A stretch of DNA of 64,000 bases from Sipunculus nudus (GCA_026874595.1 CM049317.1:32600901-32664900); one strand, 5' to 3'. Positions 36,101-49,225 are shown, counted from the stretch's first letter. Notes: generated from the letters alone by a model not told the origin. Made by a program: numbers and translations.

Positions 36101-36811
36101 ATGTCTGTGAATAGCGTGCGATAAGTCAGTCGTACATCATATAAGAAACCCATGTTAGGACTCGCTCAGGACTTAAACACGCGTGCGCAATATTCACTGA
36201 CATGTTAACGTAACTGCATGTTAAAGTAAGTGCTTCTTTGTTACGAAATATTAACACGTTTTCAAAAAAAATATTGATCAGTACCATCCTTTCTTTTAAA
36301 ACAATTGTCATATGCAAAATGTATATAGTTAAGGGCAATTGTTCTGTTTTCTTTTACGTGATTAGGGAAGTCTAATGAACATTAATGACTTTAAATCGAG
36401 TGATTAGACTTTATTCAGAAGAGACTAAATCAATATACCGGGTTATTTTATTTTAATCATTCCTTTTTTTCATATTTAAGGTGGGGAGGGAGGTGACCGC
36501 CTATATAATAGCTGGAATGCTGTGTTACTCTATGTGATATATAAAGCTATCATAGAGATCAATTTAGATTTGAGACTAAGTAACGATGTCTCATCAAGGC
36601 CCAGTATATACTGGGTGTGGGCATACTAGTTCCTGGGCTGTAACACTAAGGAAACCCTTATTACGCACTCGTTTGCGAGTAAAAAATGGTCATGAGGAAC
36701 ATCCGATCATATACATCTGTCTGCCCATTGACCATACAAGCCGGTTAATCATACACTTTCATACCAACAAATCAGAACGAGATAAGAAATGACTTGACAG
36801 CCGTAATTATA

Positions 36812-37289
36812 AATTCTAACACCGAGAGTAAGAAGTTTCATTCACCTTTGTGTAAATTTTAATGAATGAAAGTTATCATTAAAACATTACCTGGAATACA
36901 AAGTCAAATACTTTACAAAATTTTATGTGAATGCTTCAGTGTCGATACAATACAGAGGAAAATAAAAATTATTTATTAAATTGGCAAGTTGACCAAGTTA
37001 CATTCATTCGCACCCCATTTCGAGGGAGAAACGAACAAGTCAGCAGCTAAAATTCTAACACCGAGAGTAAGAAGTTTCATTCACCTTTGTGTAAATTTTA
37101 ATGAATGAAAGTTATCAGTAAAACATTACCTGGAATACAAAGTCAAATACTTTACAACATTTTATGTGAATGCTTCAGTGTCGATACAATACAGAGGAAA
37201 ATAAAAATTATTTATTAAATTGGCAAGTTGACCAAGTTACATTCATTCGCACCCCATTTCGAGGGAGAAACGAACAAGTCAGCAGCTAA
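36812..37289. repeat. 239-bp direct tandem duplication
   Basis: Units 36812-37050 and 37051-37289 differ at only about two positions (for example TTATCATTAAAAC against TTATCAGTAAAAC). The low divergence implies a recent event or an assembly artefact. Confidence 0.95.
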
Positions 37290-37679
37290 TGTAAACTTAT
37301 ATTTATTAAATTCACAAAAAGTCATCACATACGTGTACAGGATTGTGAAATAGAGAAGTAATGTAAATCATACCAAAAAAGTAATGACGGGAGCAATATA
37401 AATTTATTTCATTTTGTATTTGAAACCTGACGAAATATTCAAAAACTCTTTCAACCTTTGAAGTAAAGGAAGGCACATAATAACACTTGTTTGCAGGTTC
37501 AACAGTTCAACAGGGAATGCATTACCATTTATATATAATCTGCATAAATAAATAAACATGACATTTTATTGATACATTGTTTCGCTCATTTTTTCTTTTA
37601 TAGACTGTGAGGATATGCGGCCAGATAACGCTATATGCCGCGTCCTCTGATGTGGAAATACGATTCTGTATTGTTCATT

Positions 37680-37732
37680 TCACGGATTGACAGCAGTTGC
37701 AGGTTTGTTCAGCTGGCCTCTAGTCATTTTGA
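37680..37732 (-). CDS. Probable terminal exon of the TSP1 locus
   Basis: After acceptor acatttcag in phase 1 it encodes VKMTRGQLNKPATAVNP and stops at 37682-37680. The phase matches the exon at 38833-38943. No family signature was recognised. Confidence 0.35.
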
Positions 37733-38832
37733 CTGAAATGTAAAAAGGATAAATTAAGACATTCTTAAAAAAAAACACAAATTCCTTTTCACGTTTTACT
37801 GCGTTTTTGCTACTCTTAACGTGACTAATAAATATAGTGTATGTTATTCTTCGGAGCAATTTGACAAACTATATTTAATGGATAAAAAAAAATATGGAAC
37901 AAGATAAAATGCTTCTTAAAATATGTTCTGCTGATATGATGATGATTATAATATTCAAAGCCTTTCTGAGTGAAGACTCACTTAAGATCTTATGTTTCCA
38001 GGCAAGAGCATACGTCGGTCAAACATATATATAAGGGCTTCCTCAAGCTAAGTTTAATCTTGCTTGTACGAAGTATATTTTCAAAACCACTTTCTGGAAC
38101 GAATTTACATGAAATGTTTTGACATACACAGTAATGTTACAGTACTTTTGGAAATATTGGGAATTAAACACAAGAATTGATGATATATGGATCTTGGCAG
38201 AAAACTAATTATTCTGATTAAATTGATGACATTACCGTGCTGTGATGAAGCCCGAGACTCCAAAAGGAGGTTTAAGTAGGTGTCCCCTCTTGAAGAGCGT
38301 CGACTAATTTATCTGTATCATAATAAGGTCAACGATCCGGATAGGAAACCTGATGAAGGTTCTATGAGATTCCAGCCTAAAATATATAAACCGATTTTTT
38401 TTAATTATTTTTGTCTTAGTGTAAGAGGCATAGGTAAGTGTTTAATAAATCCTTGTGTGCTTCCTTGTGAATTCGCCTCACATATATTCGCACTGCAGCA
38501 AACTATTTCTAGATACAGTATACGATAAAGTGATAGATTCAAGTTTTCGTTTAGGCACACGTTTGGAATACGGTTACCATTTGCATGCATGTAAGCAATC
38601 TTCCTGTTGTATAGCGATTATCTACGCGGACGTTGGATTATTTGAAATTCAGCTATATTTATGGTCCATAATCAAACCAACTTATCACTGCCCTATAGAA
38701 AGTAATACAGTAATATTAAGAGTTCTGCATTGCCACTAGGTTTCTCCCACCTGGCGGTCCCTAGAGTGTAAAGAATATAAAAAAAATCACCATTCTGTGA
38801 AGAAATGTTGCCTCCAGCAGTAAGCGCTCTAC

Positions 38833-38943
38833 CTTTGCCCGTCCTGTCTCTATTTCCTGTACCAGTCTTCAGATTTAGTGTCCTGTCCTCCGCTACCATC
38901 ACGTTTTTCTGTACAAGACCTGATGCTTTTCCAGCTGCCCATC
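38833..38943 (-). CDS. Probable C-terminal exon of the TSP1 locus
   Basis: A 111-nt phase 1 to 1 segment lies between acceptor atttcag and donor gtagag. It encodes WAAGKASGLVQKNVMVAED then RTLNLKTGTGNRDRTGK. The basic composition suits a cytoplasmic tail. Assignment to the TSP1 gene rests on strand, position and phase only. Confidence 0.4.
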
Positions 38944-39773
38944 CTGAAATATTAATTTGTTAATTGGTTTAAATAAATACAGCCTGCACCACAGTTTTGC
39001 TTTTAACAGCAGGTTGATTATCGATCCAAAGGTTATCGAGCGGAATAAATATTGATCCCAAGCCACCTTTTAGACGTAGCTAAGCTGTAACTAAGTATCT
39101 CCTGTGTAACATCAAAGTATTAAAATATATACATTTACTCTGTTTACAGTATTTAAACTACTCGACTTACCTCGGTCCTCAAAATCACATTACATTTCTT
39201 GGTTGAAAATCTGCCAAAATAGCAATTTCTTCAAAACCTCTAGCGACAAATTATTTCGAAGTCATTACCATTATCGCTTCCCACGTGGACATATGAAGAG
39301 CAATATTTAGTCTCGTCCTTATCCGTTAATCACATTGACAGTTAAAGCAAGTAATTATAACTGCTGCTAAATAAGTAACCTCAGGTGGTCTCTTATGTAC
39401 TTATGATCTTCCACGAGACTGTCTCACTTTTCTTATGAAAACGGAATTAAATTAACAAAAACCTTTCTGTTATTATTTGTCAGGAAATTCTCAGTTATAT
39501 TTTCTGTTCGAATATACTACATTCAACACATTTCCCTCATAATGCGTGAACCATGTTTCGGAATAATATTCACCGTGAAGGTGTATCGAAAGGAAAACAT
39601 TATACCTGCGTTTATATTCACGGTTTATATACATAGGGTATTAAAGTTGCTGAAAGTACGGTATAAGGGTCTATTGTCTGCATAAACAATAGCAATTATA
39701 TTAGCCTATTATTCTTACCTTGGAAAATTTGATATTTACATAACATAAATCCTGAAGGGTTCCTGCTTTCTGT

Positions 39774-40020
39774 CTACAACTTTCTATATGAAACACCTAC
39801 ATGATGGCATCTATAACATCGGTCCGTGTTATTAGGAAACCACATGGTGTTGACTGAGTGCATGAGATGTGATAATGTACTTTTAATGTTTCTGGTCCAT
39901 GTGAGCGATGACGAGTTTGGTGTTGACGGGGCCGTAGGTACACGCCGGGGAGGCGTTCTCACGGCTGCCACGTTTTGGTCTTTGGGAGGACGGTTCATGC
40001 AGTTTGCCACTGTCGATTAG
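39774..40020 (-). other. Possible exon of the TSP1 locus, unproven
   Basis: After acceptor atcgacag (exon would begin near 40008), two frames stay open: one reads ANCMNRPPKDQNVAAV, the other GKLHEPSSQRPKRGS, and a gtgaga donor follows. The second frame's phase would fit the exon at 38943. Proline- and basic-rich content would suit a tail, but no family match was seen. Confidence 0.2.
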
Positions 40021-40060
40021 CAATAAGATCAACTTTTAACATGGTTCTGTACAAAAATAT

Positions 40061-40062
<2 letters not shown>

Positions 40063-40121
<59 letters not shown>
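40063..40121. repeat. (TA)n microsatellite
   Basis: About 29 TA units. Confidence 0.95.
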
Positions 40122-40594
40122 TGAAGCCAGAGGGATAAGGATCTCGCCGACCTCTGCATTATTAGGAAACATCGGAATACAAATCTACAGATTTTACACA
40201 TTGAAAAAAAACAACCGTTTTTCTAAAAGAAAAAAATATATCCGAATTGGATTACTCATCATTTAGAAATTGCACAAAATTCATCTTAACAATATTTACA
40301 CTTGAGAATTTGGTATTACAATGGTCCCGGCATTGAAAGGGCATCACGTATTACATGTGCATCGTGTTCACGTAAATCATACTGCCAAGTTATCACCCAC
40401 CACTGCTTCATCACGATTAACCTGGTTTACTCTTGCTATACGCGAAGGTGATCAGCAAACAAGTTATCATCTCTTGAATAAAGAACAAACCACACAGTGA
40501 TCCAATTAAATTAATTTAAAGGAAACTTTCTCATAATCCAAACTGTCTTGATTGGTCGTTTTCTATTTATCAGAGTTTCCGGTCCTCATTAAAA

Positions 40595-40746
40595 TATATA
40601 AAACCGTAAAGTCGGCATTACCTACCCCCAAATGTACTAAAAATATTTTTCTATGATAGAGATATAGAGATATATAAAACCGTAAAGTCGGCATTACCTA
40701 CCCCCAAATGTACTAAAAATATTTTTCTATGATAGAGATATAGAGA
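40595..40746. repeat. 76-bp direct tandem duplication
   Basis: Two identical units beginning TATATAAAACCGTAAAGTCG follow one another directly. Confidence 0.95.
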
Positions 40747-41282
40747 TATATCTTCTGAAAGAGATATAAGCACAAAATGAAGACTAAGCACTTTTTTATA
40801 TACTGTATATAAAATGAGAAAAAACTTAAAACCCTCATCGTCTCACTGTGAATGACAATCCATTATCCTTTACATATACACTGTAAATATGTCAATCAGT
40901 CCAGCGTCTGGCACAGACAATAGAGGCACCCCGCCTAGTATTACGAGTAATCTATATGTTCTAGGTCGTTTTCACGTCATGGCCATGCATGGCTCTATTC
41001 ACTGCATCAGAATAAATAAGTCAACTAACACATGCTTGATTTGCAGTATATTGTAATTAACTGAATACCTCTTTAATAAATCTAGATTTCCTCTTGAAAC
41101 TTTCGAGAGATACTTGACTGCGTATTTTGTATCATTATAAATTACTTTCAACATTTCGTAAAGGCTTCGTCTGTTATCTTTAACCTTTTGCACACCCTTA
41201 TGCACAGACAAAAACAAACACATCTTATTCCCCTTTCAACCAACCAGGCATTGTTTTTTTATCCGTTGTCCGTGAGGTTTCT

Positions 41283-41483
41283 GGTGTAATCATTATCTGG
41301 CCTGCTCCCTGCGTCGGCAGCCTGGCACATTCTTCCAGCGACTTTCAATGTAGATTGGCGTCAATCTCTCACGACACACACACTGGCCACTCCGGGTATA
41401 GAACGCTAACCGGATACGATGACAACTGGACGGACACAGACGTTAAATAGACGGCTTCGTGGACTTGTCACAACCACCCTGAC
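41283..41483 (-). pseudogene. TSP1 exon 14 with in-frame TAA
   Basis: In the phase set by exon 13, the frame reads QGGCDKSTKPSI, TAA at 41445-41443, then RLCPSSCHRIR and FYTRSGQCVCRERLTPIY. The cysteine spacing continues across the stop. The exon's 3' end is not resolved; the frame closes near 41283. Confidence 0.55.
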
Positions 41484-41818
41484 CTGAAATATTAGTCACA
41501 AATACTCATAACATTTGACTTATAACTTGACGGAGGACATGCTTTCTCCCGTGATATGAATAAGTAGGAAATTATTTTTATGTGGGTCCTTTTCTTTCTG
41601 TAAATATAAAAAAAAACACTTCAGTTTATGTGGTACCAGAAGGTCGCTTATTACATGATTGAAGTGTCCCGTAAATTGGCTTAATAGTTTAATGTTGTAT
41701 GAACCAATATGGCCGGCAGTAAAGCGAGACACGCAATGTTTATACTGCAAACATACAGTATAAAGTGTGATGAATGATAGTTGATCATTCCTGTCTTATA
41801 TCTGAAAGTGTTTTTGAC

Positions 41819-41836
41819 TCCCCCCCCCCCCCCCCA
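41819..41836. repeat. Poly-C run
   Basis: Homopolymer of about 17 C. Confidence 0.9.
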
Positions 41837-42182
41837 ACGTTTCTTTGAAAATGAACTACATAGATCATCATGTACGCGCAAGTTTATACGAAAGTAGACT
41901 CTATCCTTATTGGACATCATTGCCAAACATGGCTATATGGGTGTATATTACTAATACCAAGAAACGAACCCACCAAGAAAATTGCTACAAATCATGGCAC
42001 ATCTCCAACCATTTTTTTCAGAACTCATGAGTGTTCGTTATAATAAAAAAAGGTGGATATTCATTAAGAATGTTTTACTGTTTTCATCAGATTCCAATCA
42101 TTGAATTGATGATCGGGATGTCTAAAAAATAAGCATAAGGTTCCGAAATTGAAACGAGTAAAAAAATAACCATAATACTTAC

Positions 42183-42371
42183 CATATGTCCTGATACCGT
42201 CGTTCCGCTTACACCACACCTCTCTGTGCTGTCTTAACCAGTCTGTAGTAGCCCAGTGAAAGCTGTGACAGACCCGCGTACTACATGGCCTGGTTTCTAG
42301 CAGGGCCTGGCACGGTTGGCCTGTTGTCGACGGATGCTTAATGATGAAGCGCGTTCTGGTCTGTGTACCTT
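42183..42371 (-). CDS. TSP1 exon 13
   Basis: The exon encodes EGTQTRTRFIIKHPSTTGQP, CQALLETRPC, CHSFHWATTDW and VWCKRNDGIRTYG. Acceptor ttaacag, donor gtaagt, 189 nt, phase 1 to 1. Confidence 0.8.
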
Positions 42372-42669
42372 CTGTTAAAGAAAAGTAAAAGGATCAGAGG
42401 TGTTAACCTGAGGGTCCATTCATTGTAACCATCGTTATGTAACACAAAATACCCAATGTCTATTTGATAGTATTTTAAACAGTCGTTCGTGTAGTTAATA
42501 TGGGCATAATAATATTAGAAATTATTTGATATGTGCATCATAATGTAAGGTTTCGGGAGGTTTTGCATCTTTAATTACTACAGGTCTGTCTTTCATACAC
42601 TAGAGATTATGTTACCGAGGAAACAAAACAGAAAATAACTGAAAATTTCAGACTTATCGGACCATTTAC

Positions 42670-42762
42670 CTGTGAGATTTAGACCACATAATTTGTGACT
42701 AGGTCTCCATGGCAACCACTCCGATATCACACATTCGCCGGGACACTTAATCTGACATGATT
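42670..42762 (-). CDS. TSP1 exon 12
   Basis: The exon encodes SCQIKCPGECVISEWLPWRP and CGLNLT, a CxxxCPGECVxSEW module start. Donor gtaaat is phase 1 and joins exon 13 exactly. Confidence 0.75.
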
Positions 42763-43279
42763 CTTTGTGATGAAATACGAATAAAACTACATATATAAAG
42801 GGACCCGTATTCTTTGAGACAACAATGTATATATTATTGGAAAATATAAAACGATCCAATAGCGCCACGTGACTAGCTTATCCATTTGTTCTTAACGTTA
42901 GATAACGATATCAGAGTATACTTATCTCAATCCACAGTATAAACATTTTATCCCTTATTTTTAAATAAGAAATATGACTGTTTAGGTCTGACATTTGAGG
43001 TAAAATATGTATTTTACTGTAATTTTGTATATCAACAGCCTTTATACGATTTTTTAATATTAACAATATTTTTTGTCTCATCTTCTTATAGCCACATCGT
43101 TACTAATGCTTCTGGTTGATTGTTTGTTTGTTTTCAAATATAATTTGGCCTGAAAAAGCATATAGCTAATTATCAATTACAATTATCAAGGACTGTACTT
43201 TGAAACACTCTTTCAAGCAGAAAACTAATTGTAAGATTCATTCTCCTGAGTTACGTCATCGTATTATCATCAGTCTCAC

Positions 43280-43316
43280 CTGCGTCTGACACGGAGACCA
43301 GTGACTGAAACTCCAA
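43280..43316 (-). CDS. TSP1 micro-exon 11
   Basis: A 37-nt segment lies between acceptor cttgcaacag and donor gtgaga. It encodes WSFSHWSPCQTQ, a tryptophan ladder of a TSP1 module. Its outgoing phase 0 does not fit the next exon, so at least one exon is missing between them. Confidence 0.5.
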
Positions 43317-44448
43317 CTGTTGCAAGACAAACAAACACATGAACGGACTGAACCAGCTCTTTGGGACACAAGCGACCCCTGTTGGTAGGTTTGCGTACCA
43401 CATGTCTTTGGCGCTGCTGGACACCTATGTTGGAAATTCTTTTAAATATATAGTGAAAATAGTATTAAAGTTACAGTTAAAGTTACAGTTAAAGTTAAAG
43501 TTATCAGTTACAGGAATCCGGCAGATTATCTATCATTGTTTAAATGTTTATATATAAAACCTACTCGGATTATCATTATCCGTACTTTAGATTAAAACCT
43601 AACCTTCCCCGGAGGTTTAGCTACAGGCCCACCAACTGCTCCATTCAGCCATGATAGTCCTCTGCACACGGCACCTCGCATACTTCATGCGCGTGTTTGC
43701 AGCCTGATCTCCCATGCGTCGGCACGTGGTCTTTGTTTACTTGAGGGGCGATTGCCCCGACCCCTAGCGGTAAAAACAAACATGAATGCCCACAGATGTA
43801 CTCCGATTCGGGTCATTTTTCAGACGCCATTATTTTTTCAATGTTAGTATGATAAAATTGTCTGTCCACTCATAGTTGTGTCCTGTCATCTGTAGCAGGC
43901 AACGGATATTATTAAATCATATGACCATTGTCATGTTACTTGTGAAATGGCCGCTTTCAGCATGTCTATGACCTACTAACACGTCGAGGGGGACCGCTCA
44001 GAAAATCCATGAAACAGTAGGAAAATTTACCGACAGCGGTAAACTGACCATACTCAAAGGAAAGAGCACAATAAAATATATGGTTATGAAAAAAATCAGA
44101 TTTCAAAGTGGTTTAGCAAAGCCAGGGTACACATTTTTGTGAGCGTCAGCTGGTTCCTGAGCGCGGAGGCCTGAGCGCCGTCAGTAACGAGGTCAACCCC
44201 TATGGATGTACACGAGAATACAACACAAACAGATGATGAAATAGCCAAAATATGGCTACAATATGAAAAAAAGAACAATTTAAAAATAAATTATATGGGA
44301 TGGTGCAACCTATCACAGGGCCAAGAACATTATTTTGACCAACTACGATAGCCTTGAGCGCTGCATGATGAGCCTTATTCAGGCTGTAAATATTGTCAGA
44401 AAGCCCTTTTACCGTGACGGTATTTTAATATTTTTTTATAAAAACAAG

Positions 44449-46852
44449 TGACCCATGGGTCATGACGCTCAGCTGCCAAGCATGACCTGTGACATCATGG
44501 ACTGAGATTCACATCTTCCAGACAAATTTTGAAGAACCAATTTGCCAATTTGTTGAAAATTTTCTATGACAACAGATATATATATCACCTATGTCTGGTT
44601 AAAACACAGTGAATTGATGGTCTGAGGAAAATGCATGATTGTTAAGCTATCAGGAACTATTCCAACAGCTTGCTTGAAACCTGTCAGTCTCAAAAGGAAC
44701 ACCACAAAGGGCAAATATAAGATCAAAATATATTGCAAAAATCAAGGAAATACATGCAAGAATTATTGAGAAACAGGTGCTTCTGTATGAATTTTTTTTC
44801 AATACAAGCCAACTGTACTGCACTTTTATAAATGATGGTAATATTTATTCAGAAATATTTGGCCCAATCCTTTACAAGATTACATAAATATACATCCAAC
44901 TGCATTCACTTTAACTGTTCTTGAGATAATATGATCAAAAGGAATTAAAAGATGGTTGCCTGGTGGCCATATTGGAATTTTGACAAGTCTGAAATCAAAC
45001 AACAAACATTCTCTTAATCGGACCAAACATTAAAGAAAAATTACTGAAACTGCCCGGAAGAAAGAATTTCTAAGATGGCTAACTGGCAGACATAATAGAT
45101 TTCTGACAAGTATGACATTTGATATCCCACATTCTCCAATAAGAGACCAAATTTGGGGCAAATTATCCAGTAATAAATGCCCAAAATAATTCAAAAGGCA
45201 TGTCCAGGCCCTCATATCAGATTTATAGATAAGCAATTGTAAAAAGTGTAAGTCCAATATTTTTTATTATCACTCTGCTTTTCAATGGGGTCAGCAGGGT
45301 AGGTAAACTACCAAACCTGAAAGAAAAGAAATGCAGAAAGCATGACTAAGAGTCTTGAAATAAAACAAAAAGCCATCCTAAATCAAGGTACACATCCACA
45401 TATTATGAGAACAAACACTTGCTTTTATATGTGGTGATATATATTAAAATATTCAGATATCTAGGAAACTAAGTTTATTGCTAGGATTCCATAAAATAAA
45501 CTGCAAAATGTTCCCATCATCTTAGCAGTAGCTAAACCTTAATACTATACTCTCATAGTCTTAATGCCTGGCTGAAGCATTCTGACAACAGTGTTTTTGT
45601 TATGGAGTAACGAGGTACTTATCATTGAGCGTTATCACTTAATAGGCTGATACAAAAGGGAGTCATATGTCACCAGTGTCACTCACAATTACAGCCACAT
45701 AGGGAGATGTACCAGCTGGAGTGGGATGGCTATATAAACAAGAAAAATAGAGATGGTCTATAAAATAAGTAATTGTGAACATCCCTGACCTATGACCTTG
45801 GCCTTTTGCCCATATATCAACTGGATTCTTTCTAAATGATGAGTAACTACTGACCACTTAAATCTGGTGTAATTACTTGGCAACCAATGGGTGAATAACT
45901 TTGACCTGCAAACTTTAACCTGTTGACCAGCTGACCCCAAAATCAATAAGTTATTTATTCAAGCAAAAAGACCCATAAATATGAAGTTTGAGTCTAACTG
46001 AGTGTTGCATAGATGTGGCATATGTGAAAGACTGAAGGTTTGGGTTGAACAGTTACACTTGAAATATGCTCACAAGCATTTAGAACAATTAAATATTGTG
46101 ACCTTGACCTTTGACTTTTTGACCTCAACATCAATAGGCTTCTTCCCTTATTGGTAGGTAAGCCATATATGACAGATGGAAGGTACAGATTGAAAAGTTT
46201 GTCTGAAAATGACTCCACGCAAGAAGTGGGTGCTGTGAACTTGACCTTTGACCTCAAAATCAACAGGTCTTTCCCCTGTTGGCAGAGAAGCGATATCAGT
46301 GCTGGAAGGTTTGGAATGAAAAGTCTAGCTTGAAATGTGTCCACTACCTTTTCAAAGAAGTGGATCCTGTGACCCTGACCTTTGACCTTGTGACCTCAAA
46401 ATCTATAGGATTCTTCTCCAACTTAGTAGGTGAGCTATATGAGAAAGATCAAAGAATTGGGATGAAAGGATTGGCTTAAAATGCATCCACAGGCTCCTGT
46501 GACCTTGACCTTTGACCTTTTGACCTAAAAAAATTATGGTTCTTCCCCTGTTGGTAGGTGAGCTGTATGTGAAAGATGGAAGGTTTGGGATGAAAATTTT
46601 GTCTCAAAGAGTTATTTCTGGGGGGTGCAAACACACCCCATAACTTCGAGAATATAGGTCGCAGTGACCTAATTTCAGGTTTGCAAGGAGATCTTTTTAT
46701 AACCTCTAAGACTGTATAGGGTTCATGGCCCTAGCCCCTACGGTTACGATTTGTGCCCTGCTAACGGCCGGACGGCCGGACGGACAGACGGAAGGACGCC
46801 AGACAAAGACCCATCGCTATAGCCCAGCATGACTGAAAGTCAGCTGAGCTAA
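44449..46852 (+). mobile_element. Dispersed non-autonomous element, longest copy (~2.4 kb)
   Basis: The start has GTGACCCATGGGTCATGAC then GCTCAGCTG; the end has ACGGCCGGACGGCCGGACGG, CCCATCGCTATAGCCCAGCA and GTCAGCTGAGCTAAAAA. Both ends recur at the copy at 3780-5450 (inverted). The interior is non-coding with a GACCTT array. It lies in the interval where TSP1 exons are missing. Class is unknown; no transposase was seen. Confidence 0.6.
45760..46600. repeat. Decayed tandem array with GACCTTTGACCT cores
   Basis: Units of about 130-200 bases each contain a TGACCTTGACCTTTGACC core, a TTCTTCCCCTGTTGGTAGGT block and a GGAAGGTTTGGGATGAAA block. Cores occur near 45785, 46100, 46238, 46372 and 46500. 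Confidence 0.8.
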
Positions 46853-46959
46853 AAACGGTGAAAACAGGTCTGTAACTTTCTTAATTATATAAAACTGAAC
46901 GTAAACTGCAAAACAGCTACTAATCACGTGCAGAGCAGGCTTCCGATGAGCTAATACAT

Positions 46960-47930
46960 GTAAAGGCAACGCTACATGGGCTATACTGCACATGCACACA
47001 GCTTGGCCGCTCCGAGGTTAGTTTTTAGGTCAGCGAAGTGTGTCGTCTCCATGGTTACGACCCGCGACCTGAGTCAGTGGGTGCATATTTACCCTGTGAA
47101 TATGGCCACCGAAGCGGTGGTTCACGGGCGAAAACACCGAGTCAAATTAACGCCTATAGAATAATTTATATGATTAGCACAGAGATGGCAGCTCGGAATA
47201 TAGATCATAGGTACCCTTTGCATCATAGTTTTATAATTAAAAATGCTCGTATTGTTTTAGCAACGATAGGGTACAGTGTCAAAGATCGAGTTTGAAGCGG
47301 TGCCTGTAACACGCTTGCTTGCTCAACTTCGATGCACTGACACGGTTTCTTGTATGGTTTGTCTATTAAAACTTGCTGTTTATTCAGAATTGGTTTCACA
47401 CTGGTCGCCTGTCCAAATAAAGCCGTGTACTAAAATGTCCCAACGGTCGTAGTACTCGCCTTATCAATAGGTGGCGTGTGTGTATTTTGAAAACCAAATC
47501 TCATTTAAATATATTAATGAAGCACGGGAGTTCAGGCTGTTTGTGTGAGGTCCCACGGATAAACTGCAAGGACGAGAAATATGACAGTCACAGCTTCTAA
47601 AGCAGGACACTTTCTCCTAAAACTGATAACAAATTAATCAGTAAAACCGATTTAGTGCGTAAAAGATTGATGATTAACACATTTATGTTCCAACACTACA
47701 AAGACAATTCGACCTTCCTAGCATCCTCGGAATATTAAATCACGGCGATATCTCCGCCAATTGAAGCATTTTCACAGTAAGGTAAATTGAAGATTCATAT
47801 ATTTGGAATATTTTCTGAGCCGATATTTCATATATTTTTTCAGTAATGGCTTTTTAAAAAATCTTGTGTTTTTTTCTGTTTTAATAAAGTGACATCAGTA
47901 AGGAATACAATTAGGTAATGTCCCTCGCTC
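46960..47930. other. No recognised gene
   Basis: Intronic by position within the TSP1 locus. 46960-47160 is richer in CpG than its surroundings; no exon or repeat could be assigned. Confidence 0.4.
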
Positions 47931-48015
47931 ATCATTGCATACATATGCATCAAACATGTACATTATTATAATAATATTTAAAATTATCATAATTATTATT
48001 AATATTAATATCAAA

Positions 48016-48048
<33 letters not shown>

Positions 48049-48102
48049 CGTATTATATCCAATACTGATGAAAACTACATTTACTTTTTCACAGAGACCT
48101 AC

Positions 48103-48344
48103 AGAGATTCCCCTGCCGCAATTCTACGACATGCGGGCACCCTTTGCCTCTGACCTGAACCGCACGTGGCACGTTCCCCGAGTGTACACGGCCCCCATTC
48201 TGACCACTCCCATACGTAATCAAAACAGTTGTTGCCAAGGATACAAGGTTCTCCCTCCACGGAGTGAGGACACGGCTCTTTGTCGCGGGAAGCCTTCCTC
48301 AGAATCGACCTCGCCCGAGATCGAAACTTGTCCTTGGAGCACGG
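48103..48344 (-). CDS. TSP1 exon 10
   Basis: The exon encodes PCSKDKFRSRARSILR, KEPCPHSVEGEPC, FDYVWEWSEWGPC and TCGSGQRQRVPACRR. It contains the end of one module and most of the next. Acceptor is cttattttag; the donor gtaggt is tentative. Confidence 0.75.
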
Positions 48345-48985
48345 CTAAAATAAGACATGTGGACACGTAGACTGGATATGTGACACAAACCGTTGCCTAA
48401 ACAGTTAAGTGAATTCTAGGATCATGCTTTGATGGCATTCGCATCATTTCTTTAAATTTAATATACTTGAATTGAAACAGGTTTCTGTTTATTTTCGCAG
48501 ACCCAAAGATTAACTTGATTTACGGTGAAACATTTACTAAACGTTTTTGTTAGCGATATACAATTGCTTAAGCAGTCAATTAAATTATGACGTGCGAGGT
48601 AAATAAAATCAATATTTAACTCATTGTTTTGGATCTTTTCCTGAATATTTGATGAACATAAAACAAATAGTAGTCAATTATGATTTTAATTATGCCTTCC
48701 GTAATTTAAGTGTGATGAGTTATATCCAGATAAGGAGAACAATCATTTGAAGTTCTTCAGGATTACGCCCTTGAGGTTCAGGAGAAATTTTGGCCAAGTC
48801 ACTGGCACATTTTCCAGTTTGCGTCAACAGGGCGGGGTTTTGCTAGCAAACATTAAGTTGAGAAGTCTAGTGTTACAAGTGTAGACACTTTAGCACCGTC
48901 ACATTATTATTCATCCAATAGAGCACTTCAATGACACCTACCGGTGGACAACTAGACCACTAGCTCCAAGGATACGTCACACAAC

Positions 48986-49225
48986 CAGGTGGCAAGAGTT
49001 GGTGTTCTATGGCAGGGTCAGAGGGTCACAGTTCTCTTCCCCGACTTCTACAGGTTGTATCCCCGGGGACTGGAACACACACCGCACGGTGCGGGACTGT
49101 AACCCCGGACCACAGGAGGGGTATTGATGGTGATGCGGCTGAGAGATGGCGCTACAGTCGCTCCATGCTGACGTCAGCCAGGAATGGTGACCACATGGCA
49201 TCGGGCAAGGCCGCTTCTGATACTC
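48986..49225 (-). pseudogene. TSP1 exon 9 with in-frame TAG
   Basis: The exon encodes EYQKRPCPMPCGHHSWLTSA, WSDCS, CGPGLQSRTVRCVFQ and EENCDPLTLP, then TAG at 49009-49007, then NTNSCHLV in the same frame. A CAG-to-TAG change would explain the stop. Acceptor is ttgacag; no donor exists before the stop. Confidence 0.6.
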
